A stretch of 64,000 bases of DNA, taken from NCBI GenBank assembly GCA_035236585.1, contig CP141126.1:7763001-7827000 (forward strand), in the 5' to 3' direction. The stretch comes from Warburgia ugandensis. Its lineage: Eukaryota > Streptophyta > Magnoliopsida > Canellales > Canellaceae. The position numbers and the translations under genes are program-made. The stretch's first letter is position 1. Every line of letters begins with the position of its first letter. A model generated the notes under the pieces. It made no database searches. It saw only the letters and a list, made by a program, of their open reading frames with translations, and had not been told where the DNA came from. Shown one piece after another: positions 50,460-61,005 of the stretch.

Positions 50460-52150
50460 ATACTGAGACATTTTAATAACCTAAGTATGAGAATTCATAC
50501 ATGTATTCTAACCACACATATCCCACTAATTCATGGCCATCAAGCTCCACAAACAATAACTATTATCAGGAGCTAGTAGATGCACCTAGGGCATTTACAC
50601 AACCTAGCAACAACTACTATCCTGAGACAGATTATCAAGATCATAATGGATGGGCTAGGCATCATAAACAACAATGGTCTTAGGATCATCAACCATATCA
50701 AGAAGAACTAGCATGGTTTTACCGTGATAAACTTTACTAGAATTATCTAGAAAATCAGATACAACCATCATGGTTCCAACCTGATCAATCCTTTCCCAAT
50801 ACTCCAATACTACAACAGTATGAGCTGTTCAAGTCGATGTCTCCAATACAAAGTGATCAATCATTCAACAAGACCCTTGAGTTATTTATGAAATTAAACA
50901 ATGTCGTGAACAAATGGGTTAACTCTATGCTGTTTTTATGGAAAGGGTTAGAGAATTTGAACCAGATGAGAATAGTGAGGAACAATATATTAACAATGAT
51001 AGGAGGAAAATTTCAAGTAACCATTCTGAGCCAAAAAGCCCACAACCATTTATAGAAACCTCCAACTCATATCTACTTAAGCAATGTCTTGCTTATTGTT
51101 ATATTTGTGATGAAGAGACTTCCATTGATAAAGAAAATGAAGCAGTAGAAATATCCAACTCAAATCCTCTAAAATTGTGTCTTGCATATTTTTATGAACT
51201 TAATGAAGACACTTTCGTTGAGGAGGTTAATGAATTGTTAGATACTGTGCCTTTAATGAATACTTCTCAATGGCAAGCCAGAGTAGATTCTCCTACAGAG
51301 CCTGATATTACCATTGAGCCATGTCATGACGAAGATGTACCTAACTTGGATGTATAGATCTTATTTGATCAACCACAAGATAGTCATGTAGGCCCATATG
51401 AAACCTTACCTGTGCCTACAGAATAGAAAGAAAAGGAGTCAATTGAGGTTTTGGTCCTACATCAACCAACCTTAGGGTACACATCAAAAGAGAACAAGGG
51501 TTTAAGTCTAACCATGTACTTTTATCTAGTAATTCAAAACCAAACTTTTAGGGAAGGGCATAGTCAGCTTATATCCCCATTTCGCGACAATATCAGGGAA
51601 TTGGAAGAAAAAGATAAATTGAATGCAATGGTTATTTTCCCCCCAAAAATTGTTTCAGAGAGGGACAGTTCATCTCGAATTGATCCCAAGTAATTCACGG
51701 TAGTTCAAAATGTCATTGTATTATCACCACTTCAAAATATAAGGTGGCAGAATATATTTATTATTGTGAAATACTGAAATGAGGGATCATCAATATGATT
51801 TCCCACAACTCAAAATCGTGGTGGTCTACTATGCCTTAATATTACCACCATAAAAAATCTCTAGGTGGAGGCATTATATAAATTACCGCGAGATTATGAA
51901 GTGGCTTGAGAAATCTTGCCATTTCATTGTTAGGATTGGGATACGTTAGGATAGGTCTGGCTAGAGATGTTAAACTTAGCACTCTTTGGGAGGCAACACA
52001 AAAGTTATTTTTCAAATTTTAGTCTTTTATATCTCTCCATCATCATATAGGATTCTATGTTTTTAAACATTAGGGACAATGTTTCTTTCAGGTTGGAGGA
52101 TATAGAATTGTAGAAATTTCTAGTCTTTGTTAATTTCCAAAAATAATTTT
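50460..52150 (+). mobile_element. Degraded Ty3/gypsy-type LTR retroelement relic
   Basis: A fossil. The right part carries TTTGGGAGGCAACACAAAAG near 51984 and ACAATGTTTCTTTCAGGTTG near 52077. Similar wording is typical of the 3' non-coding region of plant gypsy elements (Athila-like or large non-autonomous derivatives). Left of it are Asn/Gln/Tyr-rich and acidic open frames of the gag-side type. No intact LTR pair is visible and the element is clearly broken. Edges and family are uncertain; the left edge could lie before 49300. Confidence 0.5.
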
Positions 52151-52310
52151 TTTTGAAAATTTTAGGTCAATTCCTACATTGTGATTAGATTTATAGTTTA
52201 GATAACTTTAGCTTATTAATGGAACTAAACATGATTAATTCATCGTTCTACTCATTTTCTAAAGTGTTTCATGAAAGCTAAATCTCAGATCACTGTACAA
52301 ACAGTTTCAT

Positions 52311-52311
<1 letters not shown>

Positions 52312-52347
<36 letters not shown>
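52312..52347. repeat. (ATC)n tail of an RTE LINE
   Basis: Twelve ATC units that form the 3' tail of the LINE copy to the right (minus strand). Confidence 0.93.
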
Positions 52348-53117
52348 AGACCTTATCCCAATTAGGGGTCGGCCACATGAATCTTATTCCTCCATTCCAC
52401 TATTAAATACCATGGTTTCATTTAGTCCCAAAGTTTTTAAATCTTTCATCACCACTTCTATCCACGTTCTTTTGGGCTTTCCCCTTGCCCTTTTAGAACC
52501 TTCAACTTGTATTGCCTCACTCCTTCTAACTGGTGTCATTGGTGGCCTCCATCTTGTTACCTATTGGCGCTATCCTTAAATTTCCTCTAATATTTTCATT
52601 TTTAATTCTATCCTTTCTTGTCTTACCACTCATCCATCTCACCATCCTCATTTTTGCGACACTCAGCCTATGAGTATGATGTTCCTTAACTGCCCAACAC
52701 TCTGATCCATAGAGCATGGACGGCCTAATAGCCATCCTATAGAATTTTCCCTTTAGTTTGAGTGGCACCCGCCGATCACATAAAACACCCGATGCACATC
52801 TCCATTTGTTCCAACCCGCTTGGATTCTCTGGGTAACCTCCCTCTCAATCTCTCCACTCTCATGGATCAATGATCCTAAGTATCGGAAGTGGTCTCTCAT
52901 GGGGACCTCTTGGTTATCAATCTTGACTGATGCTCCACTCCTACTCTCCTTACTAAAATTACATTCCATATATTCTGTCTTAGTTCGGCTAATTTTAAAT
53001 CCTTCCGATTCTAATGATTCTCTCCATAACTTTAGCTTTATGTTTACACCCTCCCTTGTCTCATCAAGTAGGACTATATCGTCTGCAAATAGCATGCACC
53101 AGGGAATCTCCTCATGT
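52348..53117 (-). mobile_element. RTE-type LINE, 5'-truncated, second copy
   Basis: About 90% identical by eye to the 3' third of the copy at 46152-48510, including LFADDIVLL near 53080, RIQAGWNKWRCASG and MLYGSECW. A deletion of roughly 50 bp near 52526 removes the segment around RLRWFGHVQRRP of the first copy. The 189-codon frame 53095-52526 is open, so it is less broken than the first copy over this part. The 5' break is near 53117. Confidence 0.9.
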
Positions 53118-54557
53118 AGAGATCATGAAGAAATTCAGTGGAGACCTATAACTTAAGTGAGTCTTTAAAGCCATTTATTCTTTTTGAGAGGTTATAAAAG
53201 TGTTTCTAATCTCCTTCAGCGTGCTTAAAGTAAATTTGATCCAATGAATTTTTAAATTTGGCTAATTACCTGAATAATTAGAATACTACCTTCAACATTC
53301 AAAAATTTCATTGAATTTGATAGATTATAGGAAACCTAGAAAAGGATTTAGGCCATCTTTGTATTAACCTAGAGACATAAAGCCTACCTAAGAGTATTTT
53401 TACCACTAGTTAGCCAATTTGAGCCTTTTATATAAGATTTTCTTTTCTTACCCAATTTAACCTTTATCCAATTTAACCTAGTATAATATATCCAAATGGA
53501 CGAAGAATGTAGAAAAGTGAAATTAAAAAAGAAATATTCATTTCAGGTAAACAAAGTAAAGAAGAATGTCAACTTTAATAGAAGACCTTTAATTATTTTT
53601 GAATACCCTTTATATCCCTCCTTTTGTATCCTGTCCTAAGCCTTCATTTAGTCCCATTTAAAGACTTAATGATTTTAGGATGAATATAGTCTTGATGAAG
53701 ATATGAAAATATAGGATTTAAAGAGTAATATTTCTAAAAATTCAAAGGTAATGGCATCTTATTCTTTCTAAAGGGATCAAAACCATAATCCTTAGTAACT
53801 CTTGTTCCTTTACGAGTATATGTTAGATAAATTTGTTTTTATTGACTCTGCTCACATATTGAAGAGAGATTATTTGAACCTTCATTTTGGAGATGTTATT
53901 TCTGAGTGTATGTCATTTGTGAGGATTGAGGTCAAAACATGTTTCAAATGGAGTTAAATGGATACATTTGCTCTTGGTTGGTCTTTTTGCCTTAAGTTAT
54001 CTCTTTTTTATATCGAATTGGCCTCCAGAATGGTTCCAGAATTTGTTCAGTTTCCACTAGTTTGTGCTCTATGCCATACAACCTGCCACTTTTCAATGGA
54101 ATTCACTTAGTGTCTGCCACCATAAGGTTCTCAGGGAACAATTGCTAACATGTTACATATGTCATTTGGGGTTTGTGTTCATTTTATATCTCTCATACAT
54201 TTCACTGCTCCATTAGTGGGAGTTAGTGTTGACTAAAATTTAGTGCCTGATCTCCTTTTAAGACTGCCTTACTCAATGCTCAACTTTCCTGAATTAACAA
54301 TTATTTACATTGGCCTAGTTCTTGCCCTTCAATAACTAAGTTTTTCATGATTGTTTCCCTTGCTACTCCGAGCTTTAAACACCGGTTCCCATGTTTAAGT
54401 GTTTTCTCTGTTTCCTCTTTCTTTTCTCTCTTTTTTCACCCTTTGTTTGTTTCTTTCTGTCATTCTGGGTAAATATTTGCCTTAAAGGTTTTCCTAGTCT
54501 CTGAAAGTCTTGTAGATAATTTGTGGTGAGAGTTCATTTATGTTGTCATTTCTTCAG
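53118..54557. other. AT-rich DNA left of the J-domain exon, no gene seen
   Basis: Contains no open frame of note and no repeat I recognise. It ends at the acceptor TCTTCAG before the J-domain exon (54558). Confidence 0.5.
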
Positions 54558-57240
54558 GTATTGGAAGCTGTCGCTCATGGTGCACCCAAATAAATGCTCT
54601 CATCCTCAAGCACACCAAGCATGCATTGTTTTGAACAAAGCTTTTAAAGAGCTACAAGATCCAGAAAAGGTCATTATTCTGTAAATTTTGTTGTTAGAGT
54701 CACAGATTGAAGAAAGTTTTATGGTATTCGTTTCTCCTTCTGTACCTGAAGCCTCATGCTTTCCTACACAAAATTGCCAACAATGGACTCTGCAGCTTTG
54801 TGCTTGGATGTTGTACATAACTTCACCACAACTAAAAGCTATGCATTTTTATATCATTGAAATGGTTAGGATGCTACATCAGTTTAATTATAATGACTTC
54901 ATTGGTAGGGAGGTTGGTATATCATCATGGTATTGTAGCAAAAGAGGATTTCTTGAATGATCATGATTCTATCTGGTTTGTTTACCTAACACCATCAAAA
55001 GATGGATAACAAATAAAGACATCTATGTGCTCGTTGCAGACACAAACTTTTAACATTCATTGGAAGATTTCATGTGCATTTCTTTTCTGCTGATCAACAA
55101 GGAAAATCATGAGAAGTCTTTGTTTACATTTGATGTTACTATATAGAAAAGATATGATAATATTACTCTCTTCCTGTTTGATCACTTGACTACTCTCTGG
55201 ACAATTTGCCAGAAAGTTTGTACAATGCATTGTATTTGTCTTCTCTGTGCTATTGGATTGATCCCTCATTTATTTTCTTTCTTGTTGTGCTTGGTTCTAC
55301 ACTATTATGGCGTCATGATAGCTGCAGGGAGTTTATATGATACTAGGTTTTAGTTTCAAGAATCATATATTTTCATTTTGCAGAGGAAAGTTACTGATGA
55401 GAAAATTAGGCTCAAAGAGGAACAAGAGACAATGAAGGTATTGTAACTTTTTGTAGAAAGTGGTTCTTGATTTAACAATAGGCATTGTTTCTGAAGAGAC
55501 CTCCGTTAGTTTGGGTACTTTATTTTCAATATTTGTCCACACGCTGCAATTAGTTTCAGGAAGCTTTACATAATGTTGTGTCGGAAGTTGGAACAACTTC
55601 AGATTTGCTTTCCTAGTTATGAGTTCACAGTTACCAAGTACTCGTCTGTTACTACATTATGAGCTAATATCCAAGTATGGTTTGAGATTGTCATATGATA
55701 TGCTAAAACATAATACTTTTCACTGATTACTGTAGGCTGAGATGCAAGCACTTCACGAAGCTGCACAGTGGAGGCGATTGCAAGGTTAGTTGATTTTTGC
55801 TAGAATGATGAATTCACTAGTTATGTTCTTAACCGAACCAGGTTGGAAATGATAAGCATGCAGGGATTTCCTCTATATCATTCATGAGACACATAGGATT
55901 ACCATATTGGAGAAAAGGTTAAGATGCTTTGTTGTCTCAACTGCTATTTTTTATTTACATTATAACATTCCTCTCAAACTGGATCTGTGCTGTGTTTGGA
56001 GCACCAATATACTTTGTTTTGGACGACTTTGTTTTCTGAGAACAATTCTAATAGAAATGAGACTTTGACGGTAAGAATGAAAAGGAGAGGAAATTAGCAA
56101 TGTCCATGGGAGAAAGAGATCGATAAAGAAATTCAAAGAGTCAAGCCTGTAGCAAAGAATGACCTATGAAACCTCTAATATGTCAGCTCTAATATATGGC
56201 ATATTAAAGAAGCGTATGAGAACATGAGAGGGGTCTGAGATTGCATTAGGTTGGCTTTGTCCATCATCTTAATCTTTCCTGGCATGATGTTATGAGAAGG
56301 TTTATGTGATCCTTCCCTAATACGAAAGGTTTCTGAGTTGCCTTGATTTGATGGGAAGCCTACTCTTGCTGAAACTTTCCTTCTATCAATAATTTGTCTA
56401 AATGTGGCATTCAGATGCTTTTCTTTTTCTCTTCGGATGGCATGCCAGCTGCTTTTGTGCTACTGATTAGCCACCTTCACATGGAATGAGGGTCGAGATT
56501 AACCTAAAACAAATCATTGTGTGAGCAGGTATATCTATGCCAGGTGACGATGGGCTTTTGGCAGAAATGAAGGAGCCACGAAAAAGAGATGAATGGATGA
56601 CAATGTTGACACCTGAAAGAAAAGTAAGGCCCCCCCCCCCCCCATGCTTTGTTCTTCTTAAAACTCAGCCATAATATGATTCCTGTGACCTGATATATAT
56701 CCCTTGGTTTGTGGCAATTATTCTTTCTTCATTCAGCTGGGTATGAGTGTGCACTCAACAATATCGTTTAGCAAGACTGGAAAAGAAGGACGTGGTGATA
56801 CAAGCGTCTGGACAGATACCCCATTAGAAAAAGCCCAAAAAGCAAAGATGAAGTACTCTCCTGGTTGAAGCAGGCTTTATGTCATTTGCATTCTTTTCTG
56901 TTTTAGAGATCGTAACTCTTCATTTTTATTTCAGTTACTTGGAGGCTTATAAGGAGGCTGCAGCACTTGCTGCCAATGATGGGAATAAACGGACTTCAGA
57001 TGTGGATTTGGTGGACAAGTATAATCATTCTAAGCGCTCAATATCCGTGGTGCAGAAGGATCAGGAAGAGGCTAAACATTCAAAGAAAAAGAAGAAAGAG
57101 GTAGAGAAAGAAGAGTGGGTAGGCCAACATCCATGGAAGCCTTGGGAACTGCAGTCAGACAGGCAGTTAAATTGGATTCTGAAAGCATGGCTCTGGGTCT
57201 GACTTCTCGGTTTGACTCTGGAACCATTCAGCGGAATTTC

Positions 57241-58988
57241 TTGGAGGACTTGATGGTTTTGATATACCTACTAGGATAACCAATTCACGGAAAGCATTAA
57301 AAACAGAGAATTCAAACTAAAACAGTTCAAGCAGTGCATCTAGTATGAATTAGATGCCTCCTTCCGCCGCCGGCTCATCAAGAAATGGACTAAGCATAAA
57401 GAAATTAAGCATCATAATGAATAACCCAAGATTTCTGTTCCCACAGTGATTTATCCATCTAAAGCAATTATTCTGAAGATGCTATGAAGTCTTGTCCCTT
57501 TGAACGTTTGGATATCTTAATCAAGCTGCTGAGGCCATCAAATCGCTGCAGCCTTTTCAACGCCATATTTGTTCAGCTTCAGCTATCTACTATTTCTGTA
57601 GCTACAGTTTGCAGAAGTGATAAATATACCATGGATACATAGTTACAGGTTTCAATCAGTGAATATTGAAGGCACTGTATAATTCATCTGATGTATATTA
57701 ATATTAGAGTTTGGGGATCAAATTATTAATTTCCCATGTGTTTTTCTTTCTTTTTGTCTCTTTTTTTCTACGAAATAAAGTGATACTTACAACCACAGCA
57801 AAGCTTTTGATGAGATTCTCTTAAGGTAAATCTTATCTATTTAACTATTGCATGCTAGCATCGATTACCAAAGTTTGGTTATGCATCGCTTGTTGCTCTA
57901 CTGGGAGATTACTCCCAACCATGGCTGTCTTATACACTGCTGTTGGGGCCACCATCGAGAAGTTCCCAGATGGGCACACCCGCCGCACTGATATTGCATT
58001 GTTATCTTTCAAACTGCATTCTTTGAGGAGGAGAGCTCGTGTCCTGCGCTATGTGAAACAAGTTACGTGCTGTACCCACTTGACCGCCCCATCTTTGGTT
58101 GATGAGATCTGTTAATCTGATTTCTCTGATTGTAGATAACTACTAGACTTGAAACTGTGCAGATTGCAAGAGTCTGGAATCTGAGAAGCCGGCCTTTGAT
58201 AAAAGAAAAAGGAAAATGACAGTCAGAAATATTGTTTAAAGAACGGTTCAAAATACAAGACATCAAGGGTGGGGGAAATCAGATGAACGAGCAGTCCCAT
58301 TAAGTTGGGCCACGATGGTAAAGTGGGGACGCACAGCGTAACTTGTGGCCTATGGTGCAGGACTCCGGCATTTCTCTAGCCTTGTTCGTTCGTTTGTTTG
58401 TTTGTTTGTTTGAGGGAATGATACAAAGATCTGTAAGGAAAAGCAATTTTTAAGTTCAAATTAGCTCGTATTTAGTGCCTGTTTGGTTGTCAGGAAAGTA
58501 GTGAAAATTGATTTTAATAAAAAGGGATTCTCCAAGGGGAGCATTTTAGGCCTTCAAATTTAAGTTCCCCTTAGACCAAAAAAATTATAGGGTATAAGAT
58601 TTTTGGGTCTTTAGTATAATTTAATTTGAAGGGGTAAAATACATTCCATGGAGACTTTCATTTTTCATGAATCAGTTTCCATTTCCTTCCTGCTAACCAA
58701 GCAGTCACTTATGGTTTTCATCATTTCTTTGTACTTTCATTGTCAATTGATTTGATAAATGATGCGTGGTTAAGGGCGTTGGAGCAGCGTCTTGTAGGGT
58801 AGATGGTGTCTTCTTTATATCCTTTTCGTTGAGGAGACGTACTGTAATCTTCTTTCACTAATTGCGTTAGTGATCTGCTACCAAAGTCTACATGGTCTGC
58901 TACAAAGCAAAGTTTTTGTACATGGAGTCGTATGACCAATGGCCAGGTCATAGGAGGCATAGAAATAATCTTTGGCTAAAAATGCTAC
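57241..58988. other. 3' flank of the pseudogene and intergenic DNA
   Basis: The first 500 bases probably held the former 3' UTR. An 87-codon frame at 57852-58115 has fair codon use but matches nothing I know. A TTTG-repeat (about 5 units) sits at 58387-58412. Confidence 0.4.
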
Positions 58989-59070
58989 AGATTATAGACT
59001 CTTGAGGTTTGCCCATTGTCTAGACCCTGCATACCCAGAAGCTTCGTGCACTGGACTGCTCTTTTTTTTT
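58989..59070 (+). repeat. Au SINE fragment (3' part)
   Basis: Contains AGCTTCGTGCACT-like 3' end (GAAGCTTCGTGCACTGGACT) and a T-rich tail. Confidence 0.8.
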
Positions 59071-60150
59071 TGCCTTATATGTACATAAATGATATGGAAT
59101 GGTCGAGTACAATGAGGCATGCCCACTTCTACATTAAGGGTCCAGTCAGCAGTTGATCCAAGTCTTCCATCTCGTCGGCTACCACATTAGATCTCCAGTA
59201 GATGACACAAGATCATACTTGCTTGGAGGCAGGATATCCCGTCGGCATGTCTTTTCTGTTGCTGCTGGAGAGAACCAATGCGGACAACCGCTCAAAGCTT
59301 GACTGCAGTGGTAGATGAGTTCTGTACCGGGCGTCATTATTTAGAAGAAGGTGAGTCAAACTGTTTCTTCTGGTCGTGTTTTAGTGACTTGCCAGCCAAG
59401 GAAACAGTAGGGATCCACAGTTTCTTATGGCTCAACGCTACTGCTTGTAGATTGGCTTCTTTTATTGCTATTGCTCAAACCAAGAAAGCAAATTTTTTCT
59501 GTTTCCTTTCTCATTTAGAGGTTAACACCGGCTTTCTTTCTGAAATGTGCATCTCTTTTCTTGTCACTCAAGATACTCACAGATAATATGAACACTATAT
59601 TCTAATATATTAACGTGATGCCAAGATGATCCAGACCCTTTATCAGATGAGCCAACTATATATCAGATGCTGCAATAGAAGTGATTTTCAGCCATGGCAT
59701 CTAAAAATATGGGCCCGGCGAGAAATGATAAGGCCCAGGGTGAAGAAACTTGACAATTAAATAGTAAATAAGTTTATCCACAAGTAATAATAGTAAATAA
59801 ATAAAAGGCTGCCTTTATCTACTAGTAGCAAATAAACAAAAGGCTATCTTTGATTCTTTAAATGATGTTCTTTATTGGGACAATTCATCTTCTCATGTGG
59901 CTTCAGAGAGACATGAGAGGTATACCAGAAAGTTTTTATGGAGCTGATGTCTTCTACATCATTTATGCCACATGGATCGCAGATGCTCTTACTTAGACAT
60001 TTCATGATGTTGAAGAATGTTATCTTTCCAAATGTTTTGACCAGAACCTCAAAACACAAGGAATGGTGATTGTTTTAAAACGAAGGTGGTAGTCTTACTT
60101 GTAAATGTGGGATAAATCGCCTAATTATGCATCATAAGTTTATTTATGCC
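59071..60150. other. Intergenic, one open frame of unknown value
   Basis: A 102-codon plus-strand frame at 59278-59586 crosses a good donor site (GAAGAAG followed by GTGAGT near 59350). It could be the edge of a decayed exon. I recognise no family. Confidence 0.35.
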
Positions 60151-60264
60151 TAAACAGCCTCTTGCAAAAATGCAAGGTGAGGCTGTGTACTATAGACCCT
60201 TGTAGTCTGCCTCTTCCCCGAATCCCACATAGGGGAGAGCTTCATGCACCGGGGTTGCCCTTTT
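60151..60264 (+). repeat. 5'-truncated Au SINE with duplication
   Basis: Runs from AAACAGCCTCTTGCAAAAAT to GCACCGGGGTTGCCCTTTT. AAGTTTATTTATGCC on the left and AAGTTTATTGACGCC on the right form a target-site duplication. Confidence 0.88.
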
Positions 60265-60832
60265 AAGTTTATTGACGCCTCTTCACTGTTTACAGACTTT
60301 TGTACGGCTCCAGTGACTTTTTCTACAAATTACACCTATCACCACCCAATTGGACTAGATAAGAAAAGGAATTTGAATATGAGATAAAAAGACCCACAAG
60401 CAATCGTAACAGCACATATGCAAACATAGCACTTAGCTGCCTTGCCTTCCTCTTGTTCGAGTTTGATGTCAAGATCAGGGTGTATATATATTCTGTCTTA
60501 AAGGTTATACAAGGCTCCTAATGTTGCATCACTAAGTGCATATGGATCCACTGCTCATATTGTGCGCATAGATCCTACCTTGCCTACAGTTCAACCTCAA
60601 CTACTGTATCATCTGCTACTTTTCACAGGTATTTATTATTGTTCCAAATGTGAATAAACCTTCTTCTGCAAGAGATATTGGACATTAGCTCCACTTGGAT
60701 CCTTTTGGTAGTTCAATTTTGAATACTGCTAGCTCAATGTTCCTATAAGATGTCATAGGCCTTGTGCGGATTAGGTTTAGAGTTCCACAAATCTGCATTT
60801 GCAATTGTACTGGCCAGTGTTACTATAATCAA

Positions 60833-61005
60833 GCTTTGAAGCAATGGTAAATTAGTCATCATGTGACCTTGAGGTCATAGGTTTAAGGTATGGAAATAGC
60901 TTCTTTCAAGAAGGCAAGTTAATCCTGTATGCTATAGACCATTCTGGTCTGCCCCTTACCCAGAACCTGCATAGCGGCAGCTTCGTGCACCAGGGCTGCC
61001 CTTTA
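60833..61005 (+). repeat. Au SINE, near full length, diverged head
   Basis: From AGCTTTGAAGCAATGGTAAA to GCACCAGGGCTGCCCTTTAG. Flanks AGTGTTACTATAATC and AGTGTCACTAAATCC look like a decayed duplication. Confidence 0.85.

Larger units (their letters stand above)
42097..57240 (+). pseudogene. DnaJ/DUF3752 (GPALPP-type) nuclear protein gene, broken host copy
   Basis: Exons seen: 42097-42502 (Ser/Arg/Lys-rich N-terminus), 42602-42812 continued at 45369-about 45502 (LRGISNKTMVKLLKKLFMSL), 54558-54669 (J domain YWKLSLMVHPNKCSHPQAHQ), 55384-55437, 55736-55784, 56529-56623 (KRDEWMTMLTPERK), 56737-56852 (DTSVWTDTPLEKAQKAKM) and 56935-about 57240 (EEWVGQHPWKPW). The first exon has a frameshift near 42345 and stops, including TGA at 42374; exon 2 has a stop and is split by a solo LTR with GTTTT duplication. 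From about 45502 to 54558 the expected GPALPP exon and J-domain helix I are missing, replaced by repeats. The J motif is HPN, not HPD. The last exon shifts frame after HPWKPW, so the normal C-terminus is lost. All six 3' exons keep open frames and splice sites, so a 3' transcript is possible. Expected order is from memory of plant homologues. Confidence 0.88.
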
